A stretch of DNA of 9,963 nt from an uncultured Caryophanales bacterium. GTDB lineage: Bacteria; Bacillota_I; Bacilli_A; RFN20; CAG-826. Of the stretch, positions 1-6,473 are shown piece by piece. A model generated the notes under the pieces. The model saw only the letters and a program-made list of their open reading frames with translations, had not been told where the DNA came from and did not search any database. Numbering within the stretch: position 1 is the first letter of the stretch; every line of letters begins with the position of its first letter. The stretch lies in the NCBI GenBank assembly GCA_937895315.1, contig CALAWM010000015.1, forward strand, positions 1 through 9,963. The letters run 5' to 3'. Both the position numbers and the translations under genes were made by a program.

Positions 1-2
1 GT

Positions 3-944
3 CTTATTAGTCAAAATTCAACCTTAACAACTTTAAAACTTAATAATACAAGAATGGGCATTGTAACCGTTAATGAACCAGTTGATAAACATTTATTAAG
101 AAGATATTTCCCCAAAGCCGCCGCGGCCGGTGATTTATATAAAGTCGGCTGGGATGATAGTAACATGGGTAACCTTCGTTATGAAAACTATTTAGAAAAA
201 AATACGATCATTGGTGAAGAAGATAAATTTAATTATTACACCCCGATTTATGATGCGAAAGAATTTGATGATACGTTACCTAATCCCCATGAAAAACTTA
301 TTAACTTAATGCGGGTTCTGCAAGAAAATGAAGGGAAGAGCATCGCTGAATTTAGTGTTGCCCTTGAAGCAATTGTCGATATCGATAGTTTCTTAAGTTA
401 CGCCGCTTTAAGCTATTTAGCCGGTAATCCGGATGACATGCGGAACTGGGGCAATAACTATTATATTTTCTTTAACCCGAGTAACGGCAACAAAGCGACC
501 TTTATTCCTTATGATTATGACTGGTCCTTTGGTCTAACTTGGAATACCGGGAATATTTCAATGCTTGATGTTTCACCTTATAGCACGAAACACCAACTTG
601 ACCGTACTAAATGGCAAAGTAACCGACTTTACTGGTATACAATTGTTGAGTCGACTGACGGGGCAAGACCTTATCCAAATATTAGCCTTAATCCCGCTTA
701 TAAAGCAACGTATTCGGCGAACTTAACGGCGTATAATAATGATCCTTATTACACAGTCGCCAATTATGATAGTTACTTTAATACGTATAAAGGAGTCTAC
801 GGTGACTTAACCGTGAGTGACTTAGATAATAAAGTTTATGAAAACGATGTTAACCTTGGTCCAATCTCCCCATTTATTGACACTTACTTAATGACGAGAT
901 TCATCAATAACACCAAACAAACATTAATTGCCAATAGCCTATAG
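3..944 (+). CDS. CotH-family atypical kinase, C-terminal part (5' end outside window)
   Basis: The frame is open from nucleotide 3, and 17 residues precede the first ATG at 54, so this is a gene cut by the window edge and not one starting at 54. About 313 residues are visible. Counting from the ATG at 54, CotH signatures are: an early EPVDKHLL segment (8-15), GDLYK (26-30), a helical stretch before NWGNNYYIFF (131-140), and the metal-binding/catalytic motif IPYDYDWSFG (151-160), with D154 and D156 as likely Mg2+ ligands. CotH proteins are atypical kinases, first known for phosphorylating spore coat proteins. Many gut Firmicutes carry secreted CotH-like proteins of unknown substrate. The segment after residue 170 is rich in Tyr and Asn and is less recognisable. 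It ends with TAG and converges on the pullulanase gene across a two-way terminator. The signal peptide and promoter lie outside the window. The family call is firm; the role is not known. Confidence 0.85.
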   Translation, partial: LISQNSTLTTLKLNNTRMGIVTVNEPVDKHLLRRYFPKAAAAGDLYKVGWDDSNMGNLRYENYLEKNTIIGEEDKFNYYTPIYDAKEFDDTLPNPHEKLINLMRVLQENEGKSIAEFSVALEAIVDIDSFLSYAALSYLAGNPDDMRNWGNNYYIFFNPSNGNKATFIPYDYDWSFGLTWNTGNISMLDVSPYSTKHQLDRTKWQSNRLYWYTIVESTDGARPYPNISLNPAYKATYSANLTAYNNDPYYTVANYDSYFNTYKGVYGDLTVSDLDNKVYENDVNLGPISPFIDTYLMTRFINNTKQTLIANSL

Positions 945-962
945 TTTACAAATTAATAAAAG

Positions 963-989
963 AAAAAGAAGGGTTGCCCCTTCTTTTTT
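963..989. terminator. Bidirectional rho-independent terminator between convergent genes
   Basis: The arms 963-973 (AAAAAGAAGGG) and 978-988 (CCCTTCTTTTT) pair perfectly around a TTGC loop. A further AT-rich extension can form between 951-959 and 988-995. The T-run lies on the + side and the A-run (957-967) gives a T-run on the - strand, so the hairpin can end transcripts from both the CotH-type gene and the pullulanase, whose stop codons are only 60 nt apart. Confidence 0.85.
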
Positions 990-1004
990 ATTAATCAATT
1001 TTGT

Positions 1005-4000
1005 CTATTTCTTTTTCTTTATAACTTTAAGAATTAAGAAGACAGCACCAGCGATAACGCCAACTCCGAGCACGGAACCACCAATAATAAGTGTGGTTTT
1101 GAGGGCATTATTTGGTCCACCCGGGTTATTTGGATCGGTGGAATCACCGGGTAATGATGTTGTCGGTGGCATTGACGTTGTATCACCGCTTGTTGGTTCT
1201 TCACTCGTTGGGTTATCAGGATCGACAAAGGGGACTAAGGTAATATCATTTGGCATCGTTAAGTCATTTGCCCCACGATCCCTGACATTACGGGCGATAA
1301 TCGTCGTATTGGCTTCAATTCTAAAGGAGTTTGGTAAGACTGTTCCTGGTTTTAAGGTGCCACTGGTATCGACGACAAGTTCTTGACCGCCGAGATCAAT
1401 AACATCACGCCGTCCACCGACACCATAATGGTAAATGACGTAGGAATCTTGACCATCACTATAAGTTAATTTAAGTAAGTTATTACCAATTGTTGATACA
1501 CCGGCTTTGCCGTCAACTTCGGTTCTTGTACTATAATTGAAACTTTGGGCATGGCGTTTTAAGGCAATCATTTGCCGATATAAATTATGGTATTCAAGAT
1601 TATCCATCTTTTCGTCCCATTTAATACTATTTACTTCGTATGGACTTTGGTAACTATTATGATCAAAGTAACCGCCGCCGAGTGGTTTAGAGCGCATGAT
1701 TTCACTACCGGCATGGATAAACCCAATCCCTTGACCAAGTAAGGAAATGGCTTCGGCTTGGACACTTTGGCGTTTAATGCGGTCAATGTCATAAAGATTT
1801 TTACCCGCGACTTGTAATTTATCAAAGATGGCGTAATTATCATGAACGGAGATATAGTTAACAACTTGTGACGGATTAGTGACGCCGCCAGTTACTTTAC
1901 CCATAACCCCATCTTTAATTTTATTGACGCGTTCTTCATTAATGTCGGTTACTCCTAATTGGACCCAACCGCGATCACTACCGCTTGAACTGCCTTTAAT
2001 GGCATCACGAATTTGGTCATTAAAACCACCAACACCGGCCGTTTTCCATAAGTTCGCGTGTTTGGCAAGGTCTTTACGGACACTCATTACGGTGCCATCC
2101 ATATCCCAAGGTTCGCCGTAAACGATAATGTCACTCCGATACGTTTTAAGTTTATTAATAACAGAATTCATCGCATCAACGGTATGTAAACCCATTAAGT
2201 CAAAGCGGAAACCACCTAATTTATATTCAGTAGCCCAGAAGTAAGTTGAATCAACCATGTAGCGTTCAAACATAATCCGTTCGCTGGCGGTATCATTACC
2301 AACCCCACTGGCGTTACTGGGGGCTTCCCCGCTATAACGGAAATAGTAGCCAGGCACTAGTTTATTGAAACTATGTTGACTAATACTTGCGACGTGATTA
2401 TAGACAACGTCCATAATAATACGAATATCTAAAGCGGCATAGGCTTGGACTACTTGTTTAAATTCTTGAATACGGACTAATCCGTTATGCGGATCACTTG
2501 AGTAACCACCTTCTAAAACATTATAGTTTTTCGGGTTGTAACCCCAGTTAAATTCCATGTTTGTTTCATCATTTTCTTGATCATAGAATGGTAAGATTTG
2601 TAAGGCATTAATTCCTAATTCTTTAATATGATCAAAGCCAGTCCGGACTGCTTGACCGTTTTCTTGATACATGGTGCCTTCTTCAATAAGACCAAGGAAC
2701 TTTTTACGATTGGCTTCAGTGCCGTTCCATGTATCATCGGCCGTTAAGTCACTGACGTGGAGTTCATAAGGGACAACTTCCGTGGCTTTTTTAGTGCTAG
2801 TGGTGACACTGTCCCACCCAGTTGGATTCGTTTTCGTAAAGTCAACAATCATTCCGCGAATACCGTTTACTCCGGCGGCTTTAGCGTAAGGATCAGGGAA
2901 TTCATTCGTCCCTAAACTATTTTTAGCGACTAAAGTGTAGTATTTTCCGTGTAAGTCCCCGTTAAGGGTTAAAGACCAGACGCCTTTTTCACCGCGAATC
3001 ATTTGGTGTTCGACAAATAAGTCGTTACCAAGTTCTTTGCTGACACTCCGTGGGGTTCCGTTATCATAAATGCGGATTTTCACATCTTCACTAGTTGGTG
3101 CCCAAACTTTAAAGGTTGAATTTTGTGGCGTATAAGTAACTCCAAGGTCACTTCCGGTATAGGTCATATTATCAATAAAGAAAGTATTGTCATATAAGCC
3201 ATCAAAGGTGGCGTTTTTAACTTTTGATGTTCCGGTTTCTTTAAAAGTAACAGTAACTTCGTAAAGGGCGGTTAAATCAACCGTTTCCCCGATATTAATT
3301 TTAAATTCATAACGGAAAGCGGCAGGAATATAATTAGCGGTAACATTGCCGTTTACTAAAGCACTACCGGCTTTACTAACACTATAAGTTAAAGGTTCTT
3401 TATATGTTTGGACGGTTAATTCACTTGTCCCCGTAAAACGGGCGCTTAATAGTTTTTCGCCTTTTGCTTCTTCTGCGGTTTTATAAACGGTTGTTTCCAT
3501 ATCGACGAGATAGAAATGGCGTCTTTTGGTGCCAGTTCCATCGTCAACGGCGGGGTAATCTTGGACATCAATTTTAATATCCGGGGTTTGGGCTGACCAA
3601 CTTCCCGGACGGATAATTAAATTTAAGTATTGCGGATTAGTGAAGTAAGTCGAGGCAACTTGGAGAACCCGTCCGTAACTATCACTGCCAGTGAAAGGAT
3701 AAGCTTGGCCATTTTGACCTTCGCCCCATAGCCATAAGTCGTATTGTGATTGTAAATTATCATTCCGCCAGTAGTGGAGGGTATAAATTGAAGGTTCGAT
3801 CTCTGGTACTTCCGGATCAGGATCACCAGAGGACGGATCAACGATAACCGGTAAGAATTTTGACCAGTAGCCAATAACTTCACCGCCACCATTACCCCAG
3901 GCGCCTTCATTGATGACAAACATATTATTTTCACCAGTATAAGGAATTAGTAAATCTTCCGATTGATTCCATTTATTTGTCCAGTCGTTAAGTGGAGCGG

Positions 4001-4295
4001 CGGGATTCATTCTTGTAAAGATAATGTTTGCTTGGGAGTTCATTGGAATGGTGAATTCATAGATTTCCGTTTCTAGATTGGTAAGCGTTAAATCATACCA
4101 AGTAGCTGGATCCCAAGTGTAGGCGGCAAAACGGGCTCCATCGGCGCGCCAGTTCGCGTTTGTTTTTAAATATAACGTAATTGTTTCTGCTGCTTTTGTT
4201 TCAACTTTGGCGTCATCTTTTGTTAGACGCGGAATCGTTAATCCCGTCAAAAAGACTAGCGCCAACATAAAGAAATTGCGTATTCCTTTTTTCAT
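1005..4295 (-). CDS. pulA: Secreted, membrane-anchored type I pullulanase (GH13) with starch-binding modules
   Basis: This 1096-residue protein should hydrolyse alpha-1,6 branch links of pullulan and starch-derived glucans at the cell surface. Domains in order: signal peptide (about 1-35); a CBM26-like starch-binding module (about 38-145, aromatic-rich with NW, MNPAA and NKWN motifs); an acidic Pro linker (152-168); a CBM41/PUD module (about 170-275, HYWRNDN and LWLWGEG); a beta-rich domain (about 280-380); a CBM48-like domain (about 385-490, FKVWAPTSEDV); the GH13 barrel (about 505-915); a C-terminal beta domain; a Thr/Pro/Ser linker (1024-1063); and a membrane helix (about 1066-1090) ending in IKKKK. 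Type I pullulanase motif FNWGYNP is at 582-588. GH13 regions are DVVYNH (629-634), GFRFD with nucleophile D699, YGEPW with acid/base E728, and VHDN with D819. There is no LPXTG motif, so a membrane tail is the likely anchor. The ATG at 4295 has a modest TGAGG ribosome site upstream. Operator-like repeats lie about 80 nt upstream. Confidence 0.95.
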   Translation of the reverse strand: MKKGIRNFFMLALVFLTGLTIPRLTKDDAKVETKAAETITLYLKTNANWRADGARFAAYTWDPATWYDLTLTNLETEIYEFTIPMNSQANIIFTRMNPAAPLNDWTNKWNQSEDLLIPYTGENNMFVINEGAWGNGGGEVIGYWSKFLPVIVDPSSGDPDPEVPEIEPSIYTLHYWRNDNLQSQYDLWLWGEGQNGQAYPFTGSDSYGRVLQVASTYFTNPQYLNLIIRPGSWSAQTPDIKIDVQDYPAVDDGTGTKRRHFYLVDMETTVYKTAEEAKGEKLLSARFTGTSELTVQTYKEPLTYSVSKAGSALVNGNVTANYIPAAFRYEFKINIGETVDLTALYEVTVTFKETGTSKVKNATFDGLYDNTFFIDNMTYTGSDLGVTYTPQNSTFKVWAPTSEDVKIRIYDNGTPRSVSKELGNDLFVEHQMIRGEKGVWSLTLNGDLHGKYYTLVAKNSLGTNEFPDPYAKAAGVNGIRGMIVDFTKTNPTGWDSVTTSTKKATEVVPYELHVSDLTADDTWNGTEANRKKFLGLIEEGTMYQENGQAVRTGFDHIKELGINALQILPFYDQENDETNMEFNWGYNPKNYNVLEGGYSSDPHNGLVRIQEFKQVVQAYAALDIRIIMDVVYNHVASISQHSFNKLVPGYYFRYSGEAPSNASGVGNDTASERIMFERYMVDSTYFWATEYKLGGFRFDLMGLHTVDAMNSVINKLKTYRSDIIVYGEPWDMDGTVMSVRKDLAKHANLWKTAGVGGFNDQIRDAIKGSSSGSDRGWVQLGVTDINEERVNKIKDGVMGKVTGGVTNPSQVVNYISVHDNYAIFDKLQVAGKNLYDIDRIKRQSVQAEAISLLGQGIGFIHAGSEIMRSKPLGGGYFDHNSYQSPYEVNSIKWDEKMDNLEYHNLYRQMIALKRHAQSFNYSTRTEVDGKAGVSTIGNNLLKLTYSDGQDSYVIYHYGVGGRRDVIDLGGQELVVDTSGTLKPGTVLPNSFRIEANTTIIARNVRDRGANDLTMPNDITLVPFVDPDNPTSEEPTSGDTTSMPPTTSLPGDSTDPNNPGGPNNALKTTLIIGGSVLGVGVIAGAVFLILKVIKKKK

Positions 4296-4377
4296 AAGTA
4301 AGCCTCATTCTTTCTTTCCATCATTTAATAAAATAGTGCGGTCAATCTTTTAAAGAATTACTGAATATCACTTTATT

Positions 4378-4409
4378 TTAATATATCATATTAACGGCAT
4401 TAATATATC
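4378..4409 (-). promoter_or_regulatory. Operator-like TTAATAT/ATATTAA half-site array upstream of pullulanase
   Basis: On the + strand the site reads TTAATAT-ATC-ATATTAA (4378-4394), then CGGCA, then TTAATATATC (4400-4409). This gives one 7+3+7 inverted repeat, an overlapping 7+5+7 inverted repeat (4388-4406), and a direct repeat of TTAATATATC with a 22-bp period, about two helical turns. The 17-bp core recurs exactly at 6376-6392 in the lemA promoter. It sits 82 bp before the pullulanase start, where a regulator of glycan use could bind. AT-rich sequence makes chance matches easier, so binding is inference. No convincing -35/-10 pair for the pullulanase was found nearby. Confidence 0.45.
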
Positions 4410-4430
4410 GAAAAAACCTAAATGAAAATC

Positions 4431-4459
4431 TTTTCAATTATGCCCTAAAATGCTAAAAT
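4431..4459 (+). promoter_or_regulatory. Sigma-A type promoter for the small ORF at 4501
   Basis: An extended -10 (TGC then TAAAAT, hexamer at 4454-4459) is preceded, with a 17-bp spacer, by TTTTCA (4431-4436) as a weak -35. Transcription would start near 4466, giving a leader of about 35 nt before the ATG at 4501. Confidence 0.5.
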
Positions 4460-4500
4460 GAAATTGTAATTAATGACAAACCTTGATAGAAAGTAGGTAT

Positions 4501-4947
4501 ATGGCACTTTTTAATCCACGAAAGTATTATGTCGTCACTTGTAAGTTTGGTCATGTCGGACGTGATAAATATTTACCGCTTGATGTACCAATCAAAGCTT
4601 TCAACAAGAAAGAAGCAAGTGAAAAAGCCAAAAAACTTGGTGGTGTGAAAAGGGATCATCCCGATTGGTGTTTAAAAGAACCCCAAGAAATTACGCAGGA
4701 AGAATATGATGCCTTACGGATTATTCTCACTTCCGACCCATATTGGAATAAGAAAACCCGGCAAAACATTGCTCTTTTTAAAGATCGGCTCGTCGATGAA
4801 CCAAATTATACGAACATTCGTGGTGTTAAAACCAATACGGTTAGTTTTAAAAAACCAACAACTGCGGAAATCAAAATGTTTCATAAAAAGAAACGAAAAA
4901 TCATTGAAAAAGAAATCGATGATTTACTTAATGAAGATATTGAATAA
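4501..4947 (+). CDS. Small basic conserved-type protein of unknown function (148 aa)
   Basis: The ATG at 4501 is preferred over an in-frame TTG at 4483 because GAAAGTAGG lies directly before the ATG while the TTG has no ribosome site; the spacing (3 nt after AGG) is short. The N-terminal half (VVTCKFGHVGRDKY, 12-24, then HPDWC, 53-57) resembles short uncharacterised Firmicutes proteins that carry a C-x-C-GHVG-like segment, a resemblance from memory only. C14, H18, H53 and C57 form a CxxxH...HxxxC arrangement that could bind a metal. The C-terminus is very basic (KMFHKKKRKIIEK, 125-137) and then acidic. No signal peptide or membrane segment is seen, so the protein is cytoplasmic and may bind nucleic acid; that is inference. 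It is a single gene with its own promoter and terminator. Confidence 0.75.
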   Translation: MALFNPRKYYVVTCKFGHVGRDKYLPLDVPIKAFNKKEASEKAKKLGGVKRDHPDWCLKEPQEITQEEYDALRIILTSDPYWNKKTRQNIALFKDRLVDEPNYTNIRGVKTNTVSFKKPTTAEIKMFHKKKRKIIEKEIDDLLNEDIE

Positions 4948-4968
4948 ATAAATTAGTGTTATATAAAT

Positions 4969-4993
4969 GACCGCTTATTCTTGCGGTCTTTTT
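4969..4993 (+). terminator. Rho-independent terminator of the small ORF, overlapping the 3' end of the facing gene
   Basis: GACCGC (4969-4974) and GCGGTC (4983-4988) form a perfect 6-bp GC-rich stem with an 8-nt loop, followed by TTTTT. It is 21 nt after the TAA of the + gene. The same bases encode the last residues (RPQE) and stop of the TPM protein on the - strand, so the hairpin does double duty. It may also slow - strand transcripts, but the downstream T content there is weaker. Confidence 0.8.
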
Positions 4994-5229
4994 ATTAAGT
5001 GCGAAATAGCTACATTTCCTAAGACAACAACGATAACCATAAGTGCACTTAACGAAATCCACATTAAAGGGGAAAGACTAATATTTGTTTGGACTTCCGG
5101 GGGAAGCATATTTGCAAAGTCTTTATCAAAGTCTCTTTCGAAGTCTTTAATCTTTGCTTCAGTTGGGTATTCTTCCCATGCATAGGCTTTAGTGTATATA
5201 TCCTCTAAGACGCCAAAATAGAAATTCAT
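4975..5229 (-). CDS. TPM-domain lipoprotein, 3' fragment with membrane anchor (frameshifted gene)
   Basis: This is the downstream half of the split TPM gene, not an independent protein. Reading its frame upstream of the ATG at 5229 gives RFAQNVDYALMNFYFG, which continues the end of a TPM domain naturally, until a TAA just before the A5 tract. The ATG is therefore probably an internal methionine. It overlaps the stop of the upstream half (TAATG), so it could restart translation by coupling, although no good ribosome site is seen. The 84 residues contain the end of the TPM fold (1-20), a charged segment with KDFERDFDKDF (28-38), and one membrane helix (about 54-77) followed by a short basic tail. 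With the frame restored, the full protein would be about 262 residues: lipoprotein, TPM domain, charged stalk, C-terminal membrane helix. Confidence 0.7.
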   Translation of the reverse strand: MNFYFGVLEDIYTKAYAWEEYPTEAKIKDFERDFDKDFANMLPPEVQTNISLSPLMWISLSALMVIVVVLGNVAISHLIKRPQE

Positions 5230-5762
5230 TAAGGCATAATCGACATTTTGGGCGAAACGTTTTTAACATCGGGAGCATTAAAGTGTTCACGATATATTTC
5301 ATTAATGCGTTTTTGCGGCACAAAGGTATCAAGTTTATCACCAATGACCATGCTCATCCCGAGATAATCTTGTAAAGAATTATCTTTTTTGTTGGTGTCA
5401 AAATAGAAAACAAGTAAAAGTCCCATCTCATTTTCGCCAATATCCCAATCAGCGAATAGTTTTTCTTCATCTAACGAATTCTTTTTCCCAACATAAGTTG
5501 CGACAACGACTTCGGCGCCACTTATTTCTTTTTCTTGGTAAATTGTCGCCTGCGAATCAACTTCAGTTAAGGTCGTACCATTTTCATAAATATAGTAATT
5601 GGTGACACTACTTAAGCGTTTGGCATTGTCATTAATGTAATGCGCGCGGGTATGGGGTATTTCTTTTTTTGCTTCGAGACTGGTAGATGGAGTATTCGTG
5701 CATGCTGAAACAACAAAAAGTAATGGAAATAGTCCAATTAACGTTTTTGGGCGTTTAAGCAT
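5229..5762 (-). CDS. TPM-domain (YgcG-like) lipoprotein, 5' part of frameshifted gene
   Basis: The 177-residue frame starts with a lipoprotein signal: KRPK, a hydrophobic core, and lipobox VSAC with the lipidated Cys at 21. TPM-family features follow: INDNAKRLS (43-51), GAEVVVATY (82-90), LFADWDIGENEMGLLLVFYF (102-121), MSMVIGDKLDTFVPQKRINE (136-155) and EHFNAPDV (159-166). The frame then goes astray after Lys167 (NVSPKMSIMP and stop), while the expected TPM continuation is in the -1 frame. TPM domains are found in envelope proteins; some have been reported as acid phosphatases, but the role in this lineage is unclear. The gene follows lemA by 11 nt, with AAGGAGG at 5768-5774 overlapping the lemA stop, so the pair is co-transcribed. 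LemA plus TPM is a recurrent gene pair. Whether the shift is mutation, assembly error or programmed is unresolved. Confidence 0.85.
   Translation of the reverse strand: MLKRPKTLIGLFPLLFVVSACTNTPSTSLEAKKEIPHTRAHYINDNAKRLSSVTNYYIYENGTTLTEVDSQATIYQEKEISGAEVVVATYVGKKNSLDEEKLFADWDIGENEMGLLLVFYFDTNKKDNSLQDYLGMSMVIGDKLDTFVPQKRINEIYREHFNAPDVKNVSPKMSIMP
5260..5264 (-). other. Frameshift point in the TPM gene (A5 tract on the coding strand)
   Basis: The coding strand reads GAT GTT AAA AAC GTT in the upstream frame. One extra A in the A5 tract would give GTT AAA AAA CGT TTC GCC and join both halves into one 262-residue TPM protein. The zero-frame codons T AAA AAC resemble, but do not match, an A AAA AAC slippery heptamer. 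A homopolymer deletion or sequencing error is the simplest explanation. Confidence 0.8.
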
Positions 5763-5767
5763 ACTTT

Positions 5768-5774
5768 CCTCCTT
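5768..5774 (-). promoter_or_regulatory. Strong ribosome binding site of the TPM gene, overlapping the lemA stop
   Basis: AAGGAGG on the - strand lies 5 nt before the ATG at 5762, and its first A belongs to the lemA TAA (5774-5776). Translation of the two genes is therefore likely coupled. Confidence 0.8.
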
Positions 5775-6349
5775 TAATTAAAACTCGGTAAGGTGGGTTG
5801 ATAGAGATTGATGTCCCAAATCAATTCGAGCGGATAAAAGTGCAAATAGATGATATTTGGAAAAACTCTTATAGTATTATTATAATTAATAATTTCAGCA
5901 TTTAAAGTATTGATATTATTTATGACAGTTAAAGTTTTAGTTTTATAACTATCTAAATCGGTTTCACTTAATGTAAAAGGGGTATATTTGGTGGGGTTAT
6001 CTTGCAAAATATCGACCAAATTCACAAAAGTTTGATCGATTAATTTCGCAGTGTTATATAACTTTGTTTGATCGTTATTCGTTATTTCACTTACAAAAAC
6101 GGTGTGGTTTGTTTTAATTGTATCGATACCGCTTAAGATTTCTTGATCGGTTGTTTCAATATAATCAACAATCTTATCGACTGCTTGATAACGTTCTAGT
6201 AATGAAGTGTGGACTTCATCTTTTTCACTGACGATTTTATTCTTACTCATTTTGGCATTACTGACTGCGCCAATCCATGAACTAATGGTGACGACTGCCA
6301 CTAAAACAATAATCCCGAGAATATAATAATGTACTCTTTTCAAAGGCAT
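5774..6349 (-). CDS. lemA: LemA-family membrane protein
   Basis: The 191-residue protein has an N-terminal membrane helix (about 8-30) and an outside, mostly helical body typical of LemA. The family pattern is seen in LERYQAVDKIVDYIE (51-65, the position of the usual RxDLIPNLV segment, here degenerate) and in the C-terminal signature INYNNTIRVFPNIIYLHFYP (154-173, family form YN...FP). It is near the usual family length of about 180-200. The ATG at 6349 is preceded by AGGGGG at good spacing and by a strong promoter. It is the first gene of a two-gene unit with the TPM lipoprotein. LemA proteins are widespread envelope proteins without an agreed biochemical role; the partner TPM protein suggests that both act on the outer face of the membrane. 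Confidence 0.88.
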   Translation of the reverse strand: MPLKRVHYYILGIIVLVAVVTISSWIGAVSNAKMSKNKIVSEKDEVHTSLLERYQAVDKIVDYIETTDQEILSGIDTIKTNHTVFVSEITNNDQTKLYNTAKLIDQTFVNLVDILQDNPTKYTPFTLSETDLDSYKTKTLTVINNINTLNAEIINYNNTIRVFPNIIYLHFYPLELIWDINLYQPTLPSFN

Positions 6350-6369
6350 GATTCGTCCCCCTTAATTTC

Positions 6370-6398
6370 ATTATATTAATATATCATATTAAGTCCAA
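6370..6398 (-). promoter_or_regulatory. lemA-TPM operon promoter with a palindrome as its spacer
   Basis: On the - strand, TTGGAC (6398-6393) as -35 and a perfect TATAAT (6375-6370) as -10 are 17 bp apart. The whole spacer (6376-6392) is the near-palindrome TTAATAT-N3-ATATTAA, identical to the element upstream of the pullulanase. A protein bound there would block RNA polymerase, so this looks like a repressor-controlled promoter. Only about 20 nt separate the -10 from the lemA ATG. Confidence 0.7.
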
Positions 6399-6473
6399 TA
6401 AAAATAACAAAATTAAACCCATTTTGGTAATAAAATATTCCTATTTTGTAGAGTTATCGATAATTAAATACGA

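Noticed and set aside
928..1386. 152-residue open frame on + strand antisense to the pullulanase 3' end
   Set aside because: Low-complexity, Pro/Ser-rich translation opposite a clear GH13 gene and running through the terminator; it is a shadow frame.
4340..4345. TTGACC on the - strand as a -35 box for the pullulanase
   Set aside because: No -10-like hexamer is found 16-18 bp downstream.
4483..4500. TTG start extending the small ORF by six residues
   Set aside because: No ribosome site before the TTG, and GAAAGTAGG used by the ATG at 4501 lies within this stretch.
6400..6426. Possible terminator of the repeat lipoprotein gene on the - strand
   Set aside because: The stem is six mostly A-T pairs (CAAAAT/ATTTTG) with a 7-nt loop before a T-rich stretch; too weak to call, though no better one is seen.
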